A stretch of DNA of 64,000 nt from Luteibacter sp. UNCMF331Sha3.1 (GTDB lineage: Bacteria > Pseudomonadota > Gammaproteobacteria > Xanthomonadales > Rhodanobacteraceae). The notes below the pieces were generated by a model, which saw only the letters and a list, made by a program, of their open reading frames with translations, was not told the origin of the DNA and did no database searches. The stretch spans positions 1,573,004 to 1,637,003 of the forward strand of contig NZ_FOBU01000001.1 of the NCBI RefSeq assembly GCF_900109915.1. The letters are read 5' to 3'. Positions 52,995-62,530 of this stretch are shown here, piece by piece. The stretch's first letter is position 1, and every line of letters begins with the position of its first letter. The position numbers and the translations under genes are program-made.

Positions 52995-53170
52995 GGACCG
53001 ACGTAAGCATCATTTAACCGATCCATCAGTTCGCAACGTGCCTTGCAGCATATCCCGCCGTCTCGTGATTGATTAATGGGCCGGAGACGGAAGCGACCGC
53101 CGCAACCCATGTCGACTGCGGCTGACGAGCGCAGGGTACCAAATCCATACCTGATAGCTGCGGACAGATG

Positions 53171-53536
53171 TCATGGGGAACCAGACTCTCCGATTGGATC
53201 GAATCCAACATCGTCCAAGCTGTTCGCCAAGGCAAGCATCGCTTCTCCGTATCCACCGAGAGGAACGCTTCCTGGCGGGCCAAGGCGACAAAGAACACGA
53301 GCTGCCATCGCCGCCACTTCGGTGAATCCGGCGTCAGCTGCCTTTCCCGCCACCAGTTGAGCACGGAACCGAGCTTCATCGAAATCAGTGCTCAGAGCGG
53401 CCTCATTCATTGCCGCCGCGTCACGGACGATTCCGGCTATGGTCAATACGTTGGCTTCTCGTGCATCCATTAGGGAATGGATAACCGGGTCCACAGGTTG
53501 GCGTCTAAAGGTCCCATACTTGGAGCACTCCGTCAC
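53171..53536 (-). CDS. Unknown small helical protein (121 aa)
   Basis: GTG 53536 is the longest start; ATG 53470 (MDAREANV) is an alternative. The sequence is mainly helical and acidic (AREANVLTIAGIVRDAAAMNEAALS, DFDEARFRAQLVAGKAADAG, GGYGEAMLALANSLDD) with no signal or membrane span. Its protein-like composition supports a real gene. Its position downstream of the RHS toxin cluster would fit an orphan immunity protein, but there is no direct evidence. Confidence 0.5.
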   Translation of the reverse strand: MTECSKYGTFRRQPVDPVIHSLMDAREANVLTIAGIVRDAAAMNEAALSTDFDEARFRAQLVAGKAADAGFTEVAAMAARVLCRLGPPGSVPLGGYGEAMLALANSLDDVGFDPIGESGSP

Positions 53537-53670
53537 ATCTCTGAGATTCGCACCTCATAACGTTCGCGCAATGCATAGCATCACGGAGATCGCATGACTC
53601 CTACACGGTCGAAGGCGGCAGCGTGGTTTGCGTGCGTGGAGAGCGTAGTCATCTATGTAATGGAGACGGC

Positions 53671-53862
53671 CTATGTCGATCGACGATGGCGTGCATTGGT
53701 GATCCTAGGAGCGAACAGGTAACGGCGTCGCCGTAGCCACCTCTTCAAAGTAGACGACACGGCCGTGATGGCTATAACTTTCTTCCCGGTACGTAGGTTG
53801 TGCGTAAAGGCTCCATCTCTTGCCAGCTGCAGGGCGCCAAGCTCGGATCCCGGACTACTCAT
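53671..53862 (-). CDS. Possible 63-aa protein coupled to the immunity gene
   Basis: The ATG at 53862 overlaps the stop of the upstream 135-residue gene (ATGA), a sign of coupled translation. The peptide has a polar first half and a strongly basic end (KRWLRRRRYLF). It has no known family. It could be a displaced toxin tail or chance frame. Confidence 0.3.
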   Translation of the reverse strand: MSSPGSELGALQLARDGAFTHNLRTGKKVIAITAVSSTLKRWLRRRRYLFAPRITNARHRRST

Positions 53863-54266
53863 TGCTGACAGTGTAGACGACAGCCAGCGGCAACAAACCC
53901 AAGGGTGTTGAAAAGTTCTTCAGTCGGTGCGTGCTCAATCTCGAATGAACCTAGAAACTCGGGAAGCTCGACCGTCAAGAAGTACGAATGGTTCCAGACC
54001 TGCACCTGAGACTCTGTAAGCGGTAAGTTGTGCAGGAAGTTAAGGATCGTCGTAGCTTCCATGTCGTTATGACTATCGTATGCGGCTAGAGCCTCCGGTA
54101 GCCAGATCTCTAGGAGCGAACGGGTCATCGGCACCTCGATCATCGGTAGCGCTTCCAGGCTCGCCGCCAGAGCTTCGCGGACATCAGCTGTGTGCTTTCC
54201 GGCCGATACGAGATTCCGACACGTGATTAAGTTGGCGCGAATGTCGTCAGGCACATCAATGTTCAT
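53859..54266 (-). CDS. Probable immunity protein for the RHS ParB-like toxin (135 aa)
   Basis: The gene overlaps the toxin stop by four bases (ATGA), the usual toxin-immunity arrangement. The 135-residue product is acidic, soluble and mostly helical (DDIRANLITCRNLV, VREALAASLEALP, LLEIWLPEALAAYD, ATTILNFLHNLP), without signal peptide, so it would act in the cytoplasm and bind the toxin domain. No named immunity family is recognised. The call is based on position and size. Confidence 0.6.
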   Translation of the reverse strand: MNIDVPDDIRANLITCRNLVSAGKHTADVREALAASLEALPMIEVPMTRSLLEIWLPEALAAYDSHNDMEATTILNFLHNLPLTESQVQVWNHSYFLTVELPEFLGSFEIEHAPTEELFNTLGFVAAGCRLHCQQ

Positions 54267-55219
54267 GGTGTGAAGTCCAGATCGTCGGCGTTCTTGTACG
54301 CGCCGAATGGCAGTTCTTTTTTTATGACGGGGACTTCCTTGACTCCTGCCCTCATCGCCGCAACAAAGCGATTGTTTCCATCGACGATATAAGATGCGCC
54401 CTCGTGCTCTGTTACCGTCAGCGGAGATTGCACTCCGCTCTCTTTTATCGAGTTTGTAAGTGCTTTCATGGCTCGGTTACTCATCGTTTGTCCGTGAGTT
54501 GGGCGAAGGTCGCCCAACTTGGCCATCGACCTTGCCGTATTCGACGCGGCGATGGGAACCTCGGACCCCGTTTCTAGCGCCGTCATAGCCTCACCACCGC
54601 CGGCGACGGCTTCGGTAAGAGCACCGCCCTCAATTATCGTCGCGAGACCCTCTAGAGCGATAGACGCCTCGCCGAGGAACGCCGGGTTTGCAGCGACGTT
54701 GGGAAGAATGAGTTCGTCGTTAACGAAGCGTACACCGCTAGCGACGTTGCCAGGAAAGTTCTCGATGCCTTTACCAATCCCGCCACAATGCGACGGACTG
54801 CTGACGCAGGCGGCCTCCCGACCGTTAGGATCCACGTTCGTTACTGGATTTCCCGCCGCGTAGGCGTAGCGAGAGAACTGGAGTGGATTTCCTGCCCGGA
54901 CCTCGTTAGGGTCAGGGCCGAAGAAACGCGCAACGATCGGATCGTAGTAGCGCGACTGCATATACACGAGACCCGATTCGGAATCGTGAACGTGACCGGT
55001 ATATCCTGGCCCGTCCTCTTGGGTTCCAAGGATCCGCGCGCCGTACGGACGGTAGTCCGCCATTGAGATTACTTCGCCTGAACTGTCTGCCGTAACTAAC
55101 GGTGTTCCTTGGTGATCAACGTAGTAGTAGACGACAGTCTCGGACTGTGCGGGAGCCGCAAGAGCTCCTAGCACTACAATGAGCACTGCCCCCCAGTGAC
55201 TACTCAGGCCGTAGCTCAT
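54263..55219 (-). CDS. Small secreted RHS-core protein with ParB-like C-terminal toxin
   Basis: A 318-residue protein. ATG 55219 starts a Sec signal peptide (WGAVLIVVLGALAAPAQS). The RHS-associated core follows: VYYYVDHQGTPLVTADSSG, then GLVYMQSRYYDP and FFGPDPNEVRAGNPLQF to DPNGRE at about residue 130. Residues 135-235 are a linker with GGA-rich helices. The end (about 240-318) resembles a ParB N-terminal-type domain: PLTVTEHEGASYIVDG with DGNNRFVAAMRAG (280 onward), the ParB/Srx box II. In polymorphic toxins ParB-like domains act as nucleases or NTP-dependent enzymes. It is separated by 137 bases from the giant RHS gene and lacks the YD-repeat shell. Confidence 0.8.
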   Translation of the reverse strand: MSYGLSSHWGAVLIVVLGALAAPAQSETVVYYYVDHQGTPLVTADSSGEVISMADYRPYGARILGTQEDGPGYTGHVHDSESGLVYMQSRYYDPIVARFFGPDPNEVRAGNPLQFSRYAYAAGNPVTNVDPNGREAACVSSPSHCGGIGKGIENFPGNVASGVRFVNDELILPNVAANPAFLGEASIALEGLATIIEGGALTEAVAGGGEAMTALETGSEVPIAASNTARSMAKLGDLRPTHGQTMSNRAMKALTNSIKESGVQSPLTVTEHEGASYIVDGNNRFVAAMRAGVKEVPVIKKELPFGAYKNADDLDFTP

Positions 55220-55356
55220 GCAGCGGATCTGATCACGTGCCTTTCCGAGCACACGGCACGCCGCGATGTATAGATGATCAGCGCACATCGCAACTCTCCG
55301 ATAGTAGGCACCGTGCTCGGGCCGGGCTTCCCCATGCTTTCGAACGATTCGATGGG

Positions 55357-58300
55357 TCATCCTGCGATTACTCCTGACCAGGCTGAGCATCCCTGGTCAT
55401 TGCAGGCCCTGAGCTGATAGGTGTACTTCATCTCGTACGGAACTGTACCTGCTTCAACTTGGTTTGAGAGACCGGTGCCGCTGTATACGATTTTATTCAA
55501 CTTAATGTTGAAGATCTCGTACCTCGTTGCGCCAGGTGATGCGTTCCAATAAATCGTCAAACGCTCGGACCTACCAACTACCGTGTCATCCATGTGTATG
55601 CCCACCGGCACAGGAGGCACAAGCGACACCGTAACCGTCGACGTCCCACTGAATGGACCACAGCCGCCCGCATTGCATCCTTGCACGCGGTAGCCGTAAC
55701 TTCCCGCCCCCTTACCGCATACGTTCAGAGCACCGGATCCGTCGTTTGCCACAGTGTTGAACACTCCACCGTTGACCTGCTCCTGCATCACATAGTAAGT
55801 CGCCCCTGGCACCCCGTTCCAATTAACCGTGTAGCACCCGTTATTGCTGGAGGCAGGGGAAGATATACCGGGTGGCTGCGTTGGGGCGATCGTCACTGAT
55901 GAGGTACCCGTCGGACTGTACGGCCCGCAAAGTGTTCCATCTGTGCTGTTGCAAGCCCTGACGCGGAACCAATAGGTACCGCTTGCGGCAGCCACACTTG
56001 AAGTTGACGTTGCCGAGCCATAGTAGACGTCGGAGTAGTTGGCACCGTCGCTGCTACGCTGAAGCGCGTATGTGAGTGCGTAGTTCGAAGTAGACCAGCT
56101 AACAGCAATCGGTCCTGTACTTACACCCTGAACGCTCAGCGCGGAAGGAGCGTTCGGAACGTGGCGCAACGTAAGCGAGGTGCCTTGCTGCCACGAACTG
56201 CAGCCGGCGGCATTACACGCTTGCACCTGAAAACTGTAGACACCGTCCGCCGCGGATGAAACAGTCGCATTCGTCGACGAGCCGGTATACACGGATATCC
56301 ACGTGCCGCCCGTCACCATCTCTTGCAGCGTATACGATGAAGCGGCGGGTGAGGCGCTCCAGGTGATCGTGATCGACTGCTGGTTTCCGGACGACGAAGC
56401 GCTTAGGTTCGCAGGCGCCGCAGGCGCTGTAGGAGGCGGGATTACGGTTGTCGTGACGGCCGAACTCCAAGCGCCGCAACCGCCTGCGTTGCATGCACGA
56501 ACCTGGTAATCGAAGTCTCCTGCTGATGAGTGCGAAACGGCTTGGCTCTGCGACGAAGTCGTTGCGATGGTCTGCCAATCAAGCCCGCTGACTCGCTCTT
56601 GGAGATCGTAACTAGTAGCTGTCAAAATACTCGTCCAAGACACGGTGTAGGCCACATTTTCACGAGTCGTTTCAGGCGCAGAGAGCACGGGAGACGCAGC
56701 TGGGGCCAAGAGCGACTTCCTGCTTGCAACAAGTTTTGTTCCAAGGTGAATGTAACTCGTGCCCTCACCCGATCTTGGGTTGTACTCCCAAACCAATGTT
56801 CCTGCGCTATTGTAAGCGTAGTAGGTTGTATCGTCTGTCGTCACCGACTTAACGCGGCGACCCGACGCGTCGTACATAAAGTGCCCGGTAGTCGAGAACG
56901 CTAGGAGGCGATTCGCCAGATCGAACGCGAAAGCCTGCCCGTCTCGGTTCACCACATTGCCCCTCTCATCGTACGCAAAGGAGTGGGGAGAGGTACCGAC
57001 TATTGAATCCAGGCGGTTTCGATCGTCATAGCGGTACGTATTGACTGATGCTCCATTAACGATAGAAGCAAGATTGTTCCGTTCATCGTATGTGTAGCTC
57101 TCCGTACCCCACAGATCAGAGCTTGAGCTACTGAGACGATTCAGTCCGTCGTACGTCATGGTGCGCGAACGATGAAGGTCGGTCACATTCTCGATAGCCT
57201 CTACGTTGGCATTCCGATCGTACGTCAGTGATTCCTCGAGTGTCGATCCAGCGTCAGTACCGTATGAAAACGCGCCCAAGAGCTGTCGGTCGTTCAGTCT
57301 CGCCTTGTAGATTGCGCCGTTAGCCAGACTATATTGCTTCACTTGGCCATTGGGGAAATAGGTGACGCCGCTGAGGTACCGTCCTGCCGACGTCGGCTGT
57401 CCTAATGCATTGGGCGAGGAATCGACGACTTCGCCGTCGGGGAATTGGATGAAGCTCGGAGCCGCGTTAGCGTCGTACCCATAGTTGATTGTCCAGCTAT
57501 ACGCGTCCACGGCCAAAACTTCTGTCGTGAGTAGTCCACGATGGTTACGTCCGAAGGTCCACGATACCTGCCCTCGGTTATCTGCAGTCCCCGTTGATGT
57601 ATCAGAAACGGCATGGGATACGTTTCCAAGCGGATCGTAATCGAAGGTCAGAGCGAGCTGACCGGCCGGATAGAGCTGAGTGGTGATCCGGTTCATGGCG
57701 TCGAACGAACGCGTAGTTTTGTCCGACTCCATAACAGAGTCGTACCCACACCCGGAGACATCGCGTGCTTGACCCGACGCGGTCCAGACCGGATTGCCAG
57801 CCTCATCGTATGCCGTAATCTCGCTTCCGGTCTCAGGATCTGTCGTCCGACATACTCGATTCTGCTCGTTGTAAACGATCTTCCTTGTTAGGCCGCCTTG
57901 CGTGACCTCGACGGGATTTCCATAAATGTCGCGCACCATAGTTTGCGACACTACAGGCGCCCCGAAGGCATCACTTGTGCTGATCGACTCGGGATGCGCG
58001 AAATCGGGCTCGTCGAAGCTCTGGAACGAGGTGATCGATTGATTTCCGTTGGCGTCGGTTATTCGTTGCACGCCACCCACAAGATAATCGGTCAAAGTGG
58101 TAACGCCGCCGGATGAAGGGGTGAGCTCTGATGATTGGCTAACCGACACCACTCGTCCAATCGGATCGTATGCCGTCGTGGTGCCCTGTGACAGAGCGCT
58201 TCTCTCCTGCATACCGTCTGCTGGATATGACTCAAACAGCTTCTGACCTTTCCAGTCGTATTCTGTTCGTGCGGTGACATAAAGGGCGGCAGACCCGGCT

Positions 58301-60627
58301 TCAGATTTTCCGATGAGGACCGGGCGAAGCATCGCGTCGAAATCAGTACGCTCGCTTCGGTTGCCCTGCGTCTTTGTGCGCACCCAGTGACTACCGCCCA
58401 TTCCCAAGGCGTCGGGCGAGAAATTGTACGTATATAGCTCAGACGCCCAAGCTTGATTGTCGTCGCTAGGGTAATCAACCCGAGCGATCCTTCCGATGGG
58501 ATCGTAACTGTACGATGTCGTTCCGCCTGCTTGATCTGTTACCGAAACAACTTGGCCGAACCCGTCGACATTCACGGTCTCTGTCGTCCCGTTAGGATGT
58601 TGCGCGCTTCTATCTGGAAAGGTAATCGTGTGTGGTACACCGAGCACGTATTGATCTAGCATCGTCGTGTTCTGGCGGGGATCGGTGAAGCTCGCGAGCT
58701 GTCCTTGCCCATTGAATGAATACGACATTACACGCTGTCCGAAGCGATCACGCGAGGCCAGCATGAAGTTTGCGTCGTAGTTGTTCAGCGAGATGACCTT
58801 CCCATCGTCGATATTCGTCGTGGCTACGGGGAGTCCGATGATGCTGCGTTCCGCGTTATCCAAGAAGGTGTGACGCTCTCGAAGCTGCTTGTCCGGATGG
58901 AGGCTGCTCCAGCGTGTCGTCAATGAAGGCCTGGCATACGCGTCGAATTCCAGTGCCTGCCATACATAGTTGACATCGTCCTGCGTGACCATCTTTTCGG
59001 ATTGCGGCGCTTCCTGCTCTTGCCGCTCCAAGTTCGCCATGACGTTAAAGCCTCCGCCATACTTGACTGGCCATGGGCCCTGACCAGCGTCGGCGTAGGA
59101 GAGCGCCTCAGTGCGCACGGCTGCACCGCTCGTGTCCGCGCCTTTGAAGTAGGCGACCTCTTTGAGTTTGCCCTCTGTCGCGTCGGCGCGATTTGAGAAC
59201 GTGTAACGAGTGGTGTCGAAGCTTGGACTCACGACTAGCGTGACACTAGTCGAGTCGCAACCAGCTGTCTCACACGTCGCCAGCCAGCTCGCTGTTGCAA
59301 GCGGGTACGAATACGTCCATCCCAGAGGGCCGACGGCCGCGCCGGAAAACGTTTTCGATGTAAGAGCAAGATTGTTCGTGAATCTCGGCCGCATCTCGGC
59401 CCCCTGGCCGCTGGGCGTGTTGGCCGAGCAAGCCTCAGGAACGCCAGCACGAGCATGTCGTGTTGGGTGCATCTCAAAACGACCCTGTAGGCCGCTAGGC
59501 GCAACTACTACGCCAACTTGCGAAACGTCATTAGGCTGCGCGACATCATTGCAGTGGCCCGGAGGCGCGGTTGACTTGACGTCATAGGTCAAGGCTGAGA
59601 GGTCATAGTTCCAGGCACTTCCGTCTGGTAACGTTACGCTGGTTAGAACTTGGCCGTCGGCGACGGCTGTGTAGCCGTATGTCCATGTGCGCGTGCCGCT
59701 TGAGGCAGTGACGACATTTATTCTCGCGACGTGAACGCCGTCGCCAGCATACTCAAAGGTCACTTGCCTACCATCGCTTGCGACGATGCTGGTTAGCTGA
59801 GCACCATTCCAGTTATAGGCAAGCCAATTGCCGAAGCGATCTTCCATCCGCGTTGCGGCCATCACCCCTAAGTTTCGGATAATTCCGAAGTCGCGGGCAG
59901 GTCGATAGAGTAACTGATTCAACCAATACTTCTGTCCGTTCGGGCCTACCGCTAAGAAAGCTTCGCCCTCTTCACCATTAGCAGTCGCCGATAGACATCC
60001 TAGGTTCCAGTGCTCTTTGGAGACGGCCACGTAACTGGTTCCGTCTACCGTCGGAGCAGGGGGTGATGTAGCAACGCGTTTCAGCATATCCTGATCAGCG
60101 CTACCTGGGATCTGAAGCGTATAGCCCTGGTTCCACCATGCAGAGGGTTCTATCGGGTCAGTGCCAGGGCGGCCTACTCGTTGCTCGGGCGGCGTGCCAA
60201 AGTTCGTACAACGATCGGTCCGCGCAATGGAGTTGACCAGCCACCCGATTTGGTTTGGCCCCTGGATGATCGTGTTCTGTGCAGAGGTCAAGGTTGTTAG
60301 GCGCGGAAGATCTAGATCCCAGTCGCCGAACTCCGCCGACGACCAGCGCACGGAAGCGTCACCGTCTGCGTGGAAACTGCGGCCCACTTCGATCGTTGGG
60401 CCGGTTCCTGGCACTGATATGTCGACCACGTGGAAGGATAAGCCACCGTCGAAGAGGTTGACCGCTTCACCGAATGGATTCTCGCCTAGCGGCTGTATAT
60501 CGGTCTGAACCTTGACGAGCTTCTTGTACTCATCTTCCGGATTGGTCGTCGCCGACTGGGCTTGTCCGAGAGACGAAGCGCAGAGTAGTACGACTGCCAG
60601 ACACCACCTTCCTGAGCGGAAAGCCAT
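55357..60627 (-). CDS. Giant secreted RHS/YD-repeat protein with C-terminal fibronectin type III repeats
   Basis: A 1,756-residue exported protein. The signal peptide ends near LGQAQS (residue 24). The N-terminal 550 residues include a DUF-like RHS entry domain (VNLFDGGLSFHVVDI). YD repeats fill about 550-1290 (GRIARVDYPS, TTAYDPIGRVVSVSQ, LTYDRNANVEAIEN, FAYDERGNVVNRDGQAF), ending in YNSAGTLVWEYNPRSGE. Five fibronectin type III-like units follow to the end, each with a YxVRACNAGGCGxWS motif. No toxin domain or RHS core cut site follows the repeats. It lies upstream of the small RHS-core gene on the same strand and may form the shell for that protein. RHS-typical lower GC than core genes. Confidence 0.9.
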   Translation of the reverse strand: MAFRSGRWCLAVVLLCASSLGQAQSATTNPEDEYKKLVKVQTDIQPLGENPFGEAVNLFDGGLSFHVVDISVPGTGPTIEVGRSFHADGDASVRWSSAEFGDWDLDLPRLTTLTSAQNTIIQGPNQIGWLVNSIARTDRCTNFGTPPEQRVGRPGTDPIEPSAWWNQGYTLQIPGSADQDMLKRVATSPPAPTVDGTSYVAVSKEHWNLGCLSATANGEEGEAFLAVGPNGQKYWLNQLLYRPARDFGIIRNLGVMAATRMEDRFGNWLAYNWNGAQLTSIVASDGRQVTFEYAGDGVHVARINVVTASSGTRTWTYGYTAVADGQVLTSVTLPDGSAWNYDLSALTYDVKSTAPPGHCNDVAQPNDVSQVGVVVAPSGLQGRFEMHPTRHARAGVPEACSANTPSGQGAEMRPRFTNNLALTSKTFSGAAVGPLGWTYSYPLATASWLATCETAGCDSTSVTLVVSPSFDTTRYTFSNRADATEGKLKEVAYFKGADTSGAAVRTEALSYADAGQGPWPVKYGGGFNVMANLERQEQEAPQSEKMVTQDDVNYVWQALEFDAYARPSLTTRWSSLHPDKQLRERHTFLDNAERSIIGLPVATTNIDDGKVISLNNYDANFMLASRDRFGQRVMSYSFNGQGQLASFTDPRQNTTMLDQYVLGVPHTITFPDRSAQHPNGTTETVNVDGFGQVVSVTDQAGGTTSYSYDPIGRIARVDYPSDDNQAWASELYTYNFSPDALGMGGSHWVRTKTQGNRSERTDFDAMLRPVLIGKSEAGSAALYVTARTEYDWKGQKLFESYPADGMQERSALSQGTTTAYDPIGRVVSVSQSSELTPSSGGVTTLTDYLVGGVQRITDANGNQSITSFQSFDEPDFAHPESISTSDAFGAPVVSQTMVRDIYGNPVEVTQGGLTRKIVYNEQNRVCRTTDPETGSEITAYDEAGNPVWTASGQARDVSGCGYDSVMESDKTTRSFDAMNRITTQLYPAGQLALTFDYDPLGNVSHAVSDTSTGTADNRGQVSWTFGRNHRGLLTTEVLAVDAYSWTINYGYDANAAPSFIQFPDGEVVDSSPNALGQPTSAGRYLSGVTYFPNGQVKQYSLANGAIYKARLNDRQLLGAFSYGTDAGSTLEESLTYDRNANVEAIENVTDLHRSRTMTYDGLNRLSSSSSDLWGTESYTYDERNNLASIVNGASVNTYRYDDRNRLDSIVGTSPHSFAYDERGNVVNRDGQAFAFDLANRLLAFSTTGHFMYDASGRRVKSVTTDDTTYYAYNSAGTLVWEYNPRSGEGTSYIHLGTKLVASRKSLLAPAASPVLSAPETTRENVAYTVSWTSILTATSYDLQERVSGLDWQTIATTSSQSQAVSHSSAGDFDYQVRACNAGGCGAWSSAVTTTVIPPPTAPAAPANLSASSSGNQQSITITWSASPAASSYTLQEMVTGGTWISVYTGSSTNATVSSAADGVYSFQVQACNAAGCSSWQQGTSLTLRHVPNAPSALSVQGVSTGPIAVSWSTSNYALTYALQRSSDGANYSDVYYGSATSTSSVAAASGTYWFRVRACNSTDGTLCGPYSPTGTSSVTIAPTQPPGISSPASSNNGCYTVNWNGVPGATYYVMQEQVNGGVFNTVANDGSGALNVCGKGAGSYGYRVQGCNAGGCGPFSGTSTVTVSLVPPVPVGIHMDDTVVGRSERLTIYWNASPGATRYEIFNIKLNKIVYSGTGLSNQVEAGTVPYEMKYTYQLRACNDQGCSAWSGVIAG

Positions 60628-61966
60628 CTACGACGCCTTATCTGAAGTGTGATGTGTCGCAGCGTTGCGCTGCGCCCCTGTTGTCAGCGCCTTCGACGTT
60701 CAGATGTCTTAGAGGCCCCAAGCAGTGACGAACGCTATAGAAGCGTAAGCCGGGGTACAACACCGCAAGACCTTGCGAATTGATGCATACGAGGCGTAAG
60801 GCAATGAGAGGAAAAGAGTTCCTGTGCTACGACTCAGCCGATGTAGTCCTTCGCCTACACAAGCTGGAGCGATATCCTTACGTAAGGCGCTTTTCCGTTC
60901 TGCGGCCTTCGCAGTGTCATGGCGCCCCGCTTCCGCGCCAGAGAAGAACGAGATCTGAGGTGCGTTACGGCCTGTCAATGAATGCAGTTCTGACCTTTCG
61001 GGACATATCGCATACTTGCGGCTAGTTTCGGACTCCCGAGCGCATGTCTTGGCGAGCTGATGCACGACCGCCAACGGCATGCCGTGTTCGGCGGTGCCTC
61101 GTTAATTGGAGCGACGCACCCATGATGTTGCTTCGCGGTAGCCAGATGGTCGTGGTCATAGGGCGGTCGACGATATGCCGCACCGGCCTCGGTAGTGTGG
61201 ACGGCGATTGCGTTGCTCGCGGTTCGTGCCGCAACTCGGCGCAGCGTCTACTCTCCGGAGTAGGCAAAGGCTAGGCCCGAACGTTTCCGATTTCGCGTGC
61301 AACCCGGTGGGCGATGGACGAGGCCGCCCTCGCGCGCGAAGTGGACGAAGCACGCTTCGCGCCCGCTTGGTGATCAACCAAGGTGGGTAGCAAGCATGTA
61401 CTGTACCGTTGAAGCGACGCTCCGCGTTCCTGTCCTGCTCAGCCGGCCGAATCCGGGCCGATACTCGGCTACGGCGAGGCTGTGCTCGCGCTGCCAGCAC
61501 GCTTGACGGCCTAGGCTTCGACCCCATCAAGAATTGCCGCAGCATGCGTCAGGGCATGACGACGTTAAAGCGAAGAACGTTCGAAACTGCTCAATCGAAG
61601 AACCACAACCACAATCGTGTCGAGATGCCTCTGCTCAGTTCCGCGCCTGACATTGGTCAGGAAATGACGGCGATCGCAATGCCCATCTTCATACTTCTCA
61701 GCGGCAGGTGACCGTCTGCCGCGGAAACGGCGGCTCCTCTTTGGCCACCGGACGCTGCGACTACGACGGTCGAGCGGACAAATCCGTCGCCTCAAGAACG
61801 CCGGTGATCGTGTCCATGTTGGTCGAGGCGCGCTTCGATCACCGTTTGCGGAACGGGATGGGACCACATGCATTGGCGCTCAAGGCAAATAACCACACGA
61901 CGGTCTTGTAATTTTGCGATAACCGCTCTGGGCTTGTTGCCTCCTCGGACTGCGTCCCAGACACGG
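60628..61966. other. Long stretch without a recognised intact gene
   Basis: About 1.3 kb upstream of the giant RHS gene. Short frames on both strands lack ribosome sites. A minus-strand frame near 60990-61075 reads EHGMPLAVVHQLAKTCARES and could be the last helices of an eroded tyrosine recombinase, but the match is weak. The RHS promoter should lie close to 60650. No tandem repeat or RNA gene is visible. Confidence 0.5.
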
Positions 61967-62530
61967 CTATTCACTGTCGTTGTCGAGCATCAGAACTTGC
62001 CTACCCGCGGCGTCCTTTATCACGCGTGGACTTTGAGGCAGCAGGAAACATATATTCTTGGAATCGACACATCCCGAGATCTTCCCCCGGAGGACGAGTG
62101 ACGCGACATCCACGCTCGTGCGTGAGAACGGCGCAATGTATAGGACTGTCAGAACACCAGTAGCGAGCATACTTGCTATGGCGAAACCACCTATGGCGAA
62201 TATCGAACGCCTAATAACCTTCGAATAGGCCCTCGCCGCGTGTTTCAGATCGCTAAGCGTCGTCCCCGCATTCTTCGCCGAAGTCAGCGCCTGACGTACG
62301 GGTTTGGCGACTTCTTTATCGACCCGCTGTACCTCGGTAGCGATCGCTGATTTCGCAGCATTTAGTGCAGCGTCAACTACGTCATGCTTGGCCGCTTGCA
62401 AATCTGTCACGGCGGCCTCAACCATTTTTCGCAACGCGTCTAGATCTTGACGCTCTGCCTCGACGAGGTCGATCAGGTTCATCAGTGCCGCGTAACTGTT
62501 CTGGATGTATCTATCTGGAATGTCTGCCAT
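61967..62530 (-). CDS. Coiled-coil single-span membrane protein of a two-gene module (187 aa)
   Basis: ATG 62530 shares its A with the TGA stop of the upstream gene (TGATG), so translation is coupled. The first 100 residues are helical and charged (YAALMNLIDLVEAERQDLDALRKMVEAAV, VVDAALNAAKSAIATEVQRVDKEVAKPVRQAL) and probably form a coiled coil. One membrane segment follows (SIFAIGGFAIASMLATGVLTVLYIA, about 112-136). A short beta-rich extracytoplasmic tail has two cysteines (SGCVDSKNICF), a likely disulfide. The family is unknown. Such designs occur in conjugation accessory and in membrane-acting defence or toxin proteins. Confidence 0.75.
   Translation of the reverse strand: MADIPDRYIQNSYAALMNLIDLVEAERQDLDALRKMVEAAVTDLQAAKHDVVDAALNAAKSAIATEVQRVDKEVAKPVRQALTSAKNAGTTLSDLKHAARAYSKVIRRSIFAIGGFAIASMLATGVLTVLYIAPFSRTSVDVASLVLRGKISGCVDSKNICFLLPQSPRVIKDAAGRQVLMLDNDSE

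Noticed and set aside
60990-61080. Tyrosine recombinase gene near 61 kb
   Set aside because: Only a few residues match the C-terminal box and no catalytic Arg-His-Arg region is readable, so it is mentioned as a possible relic only.
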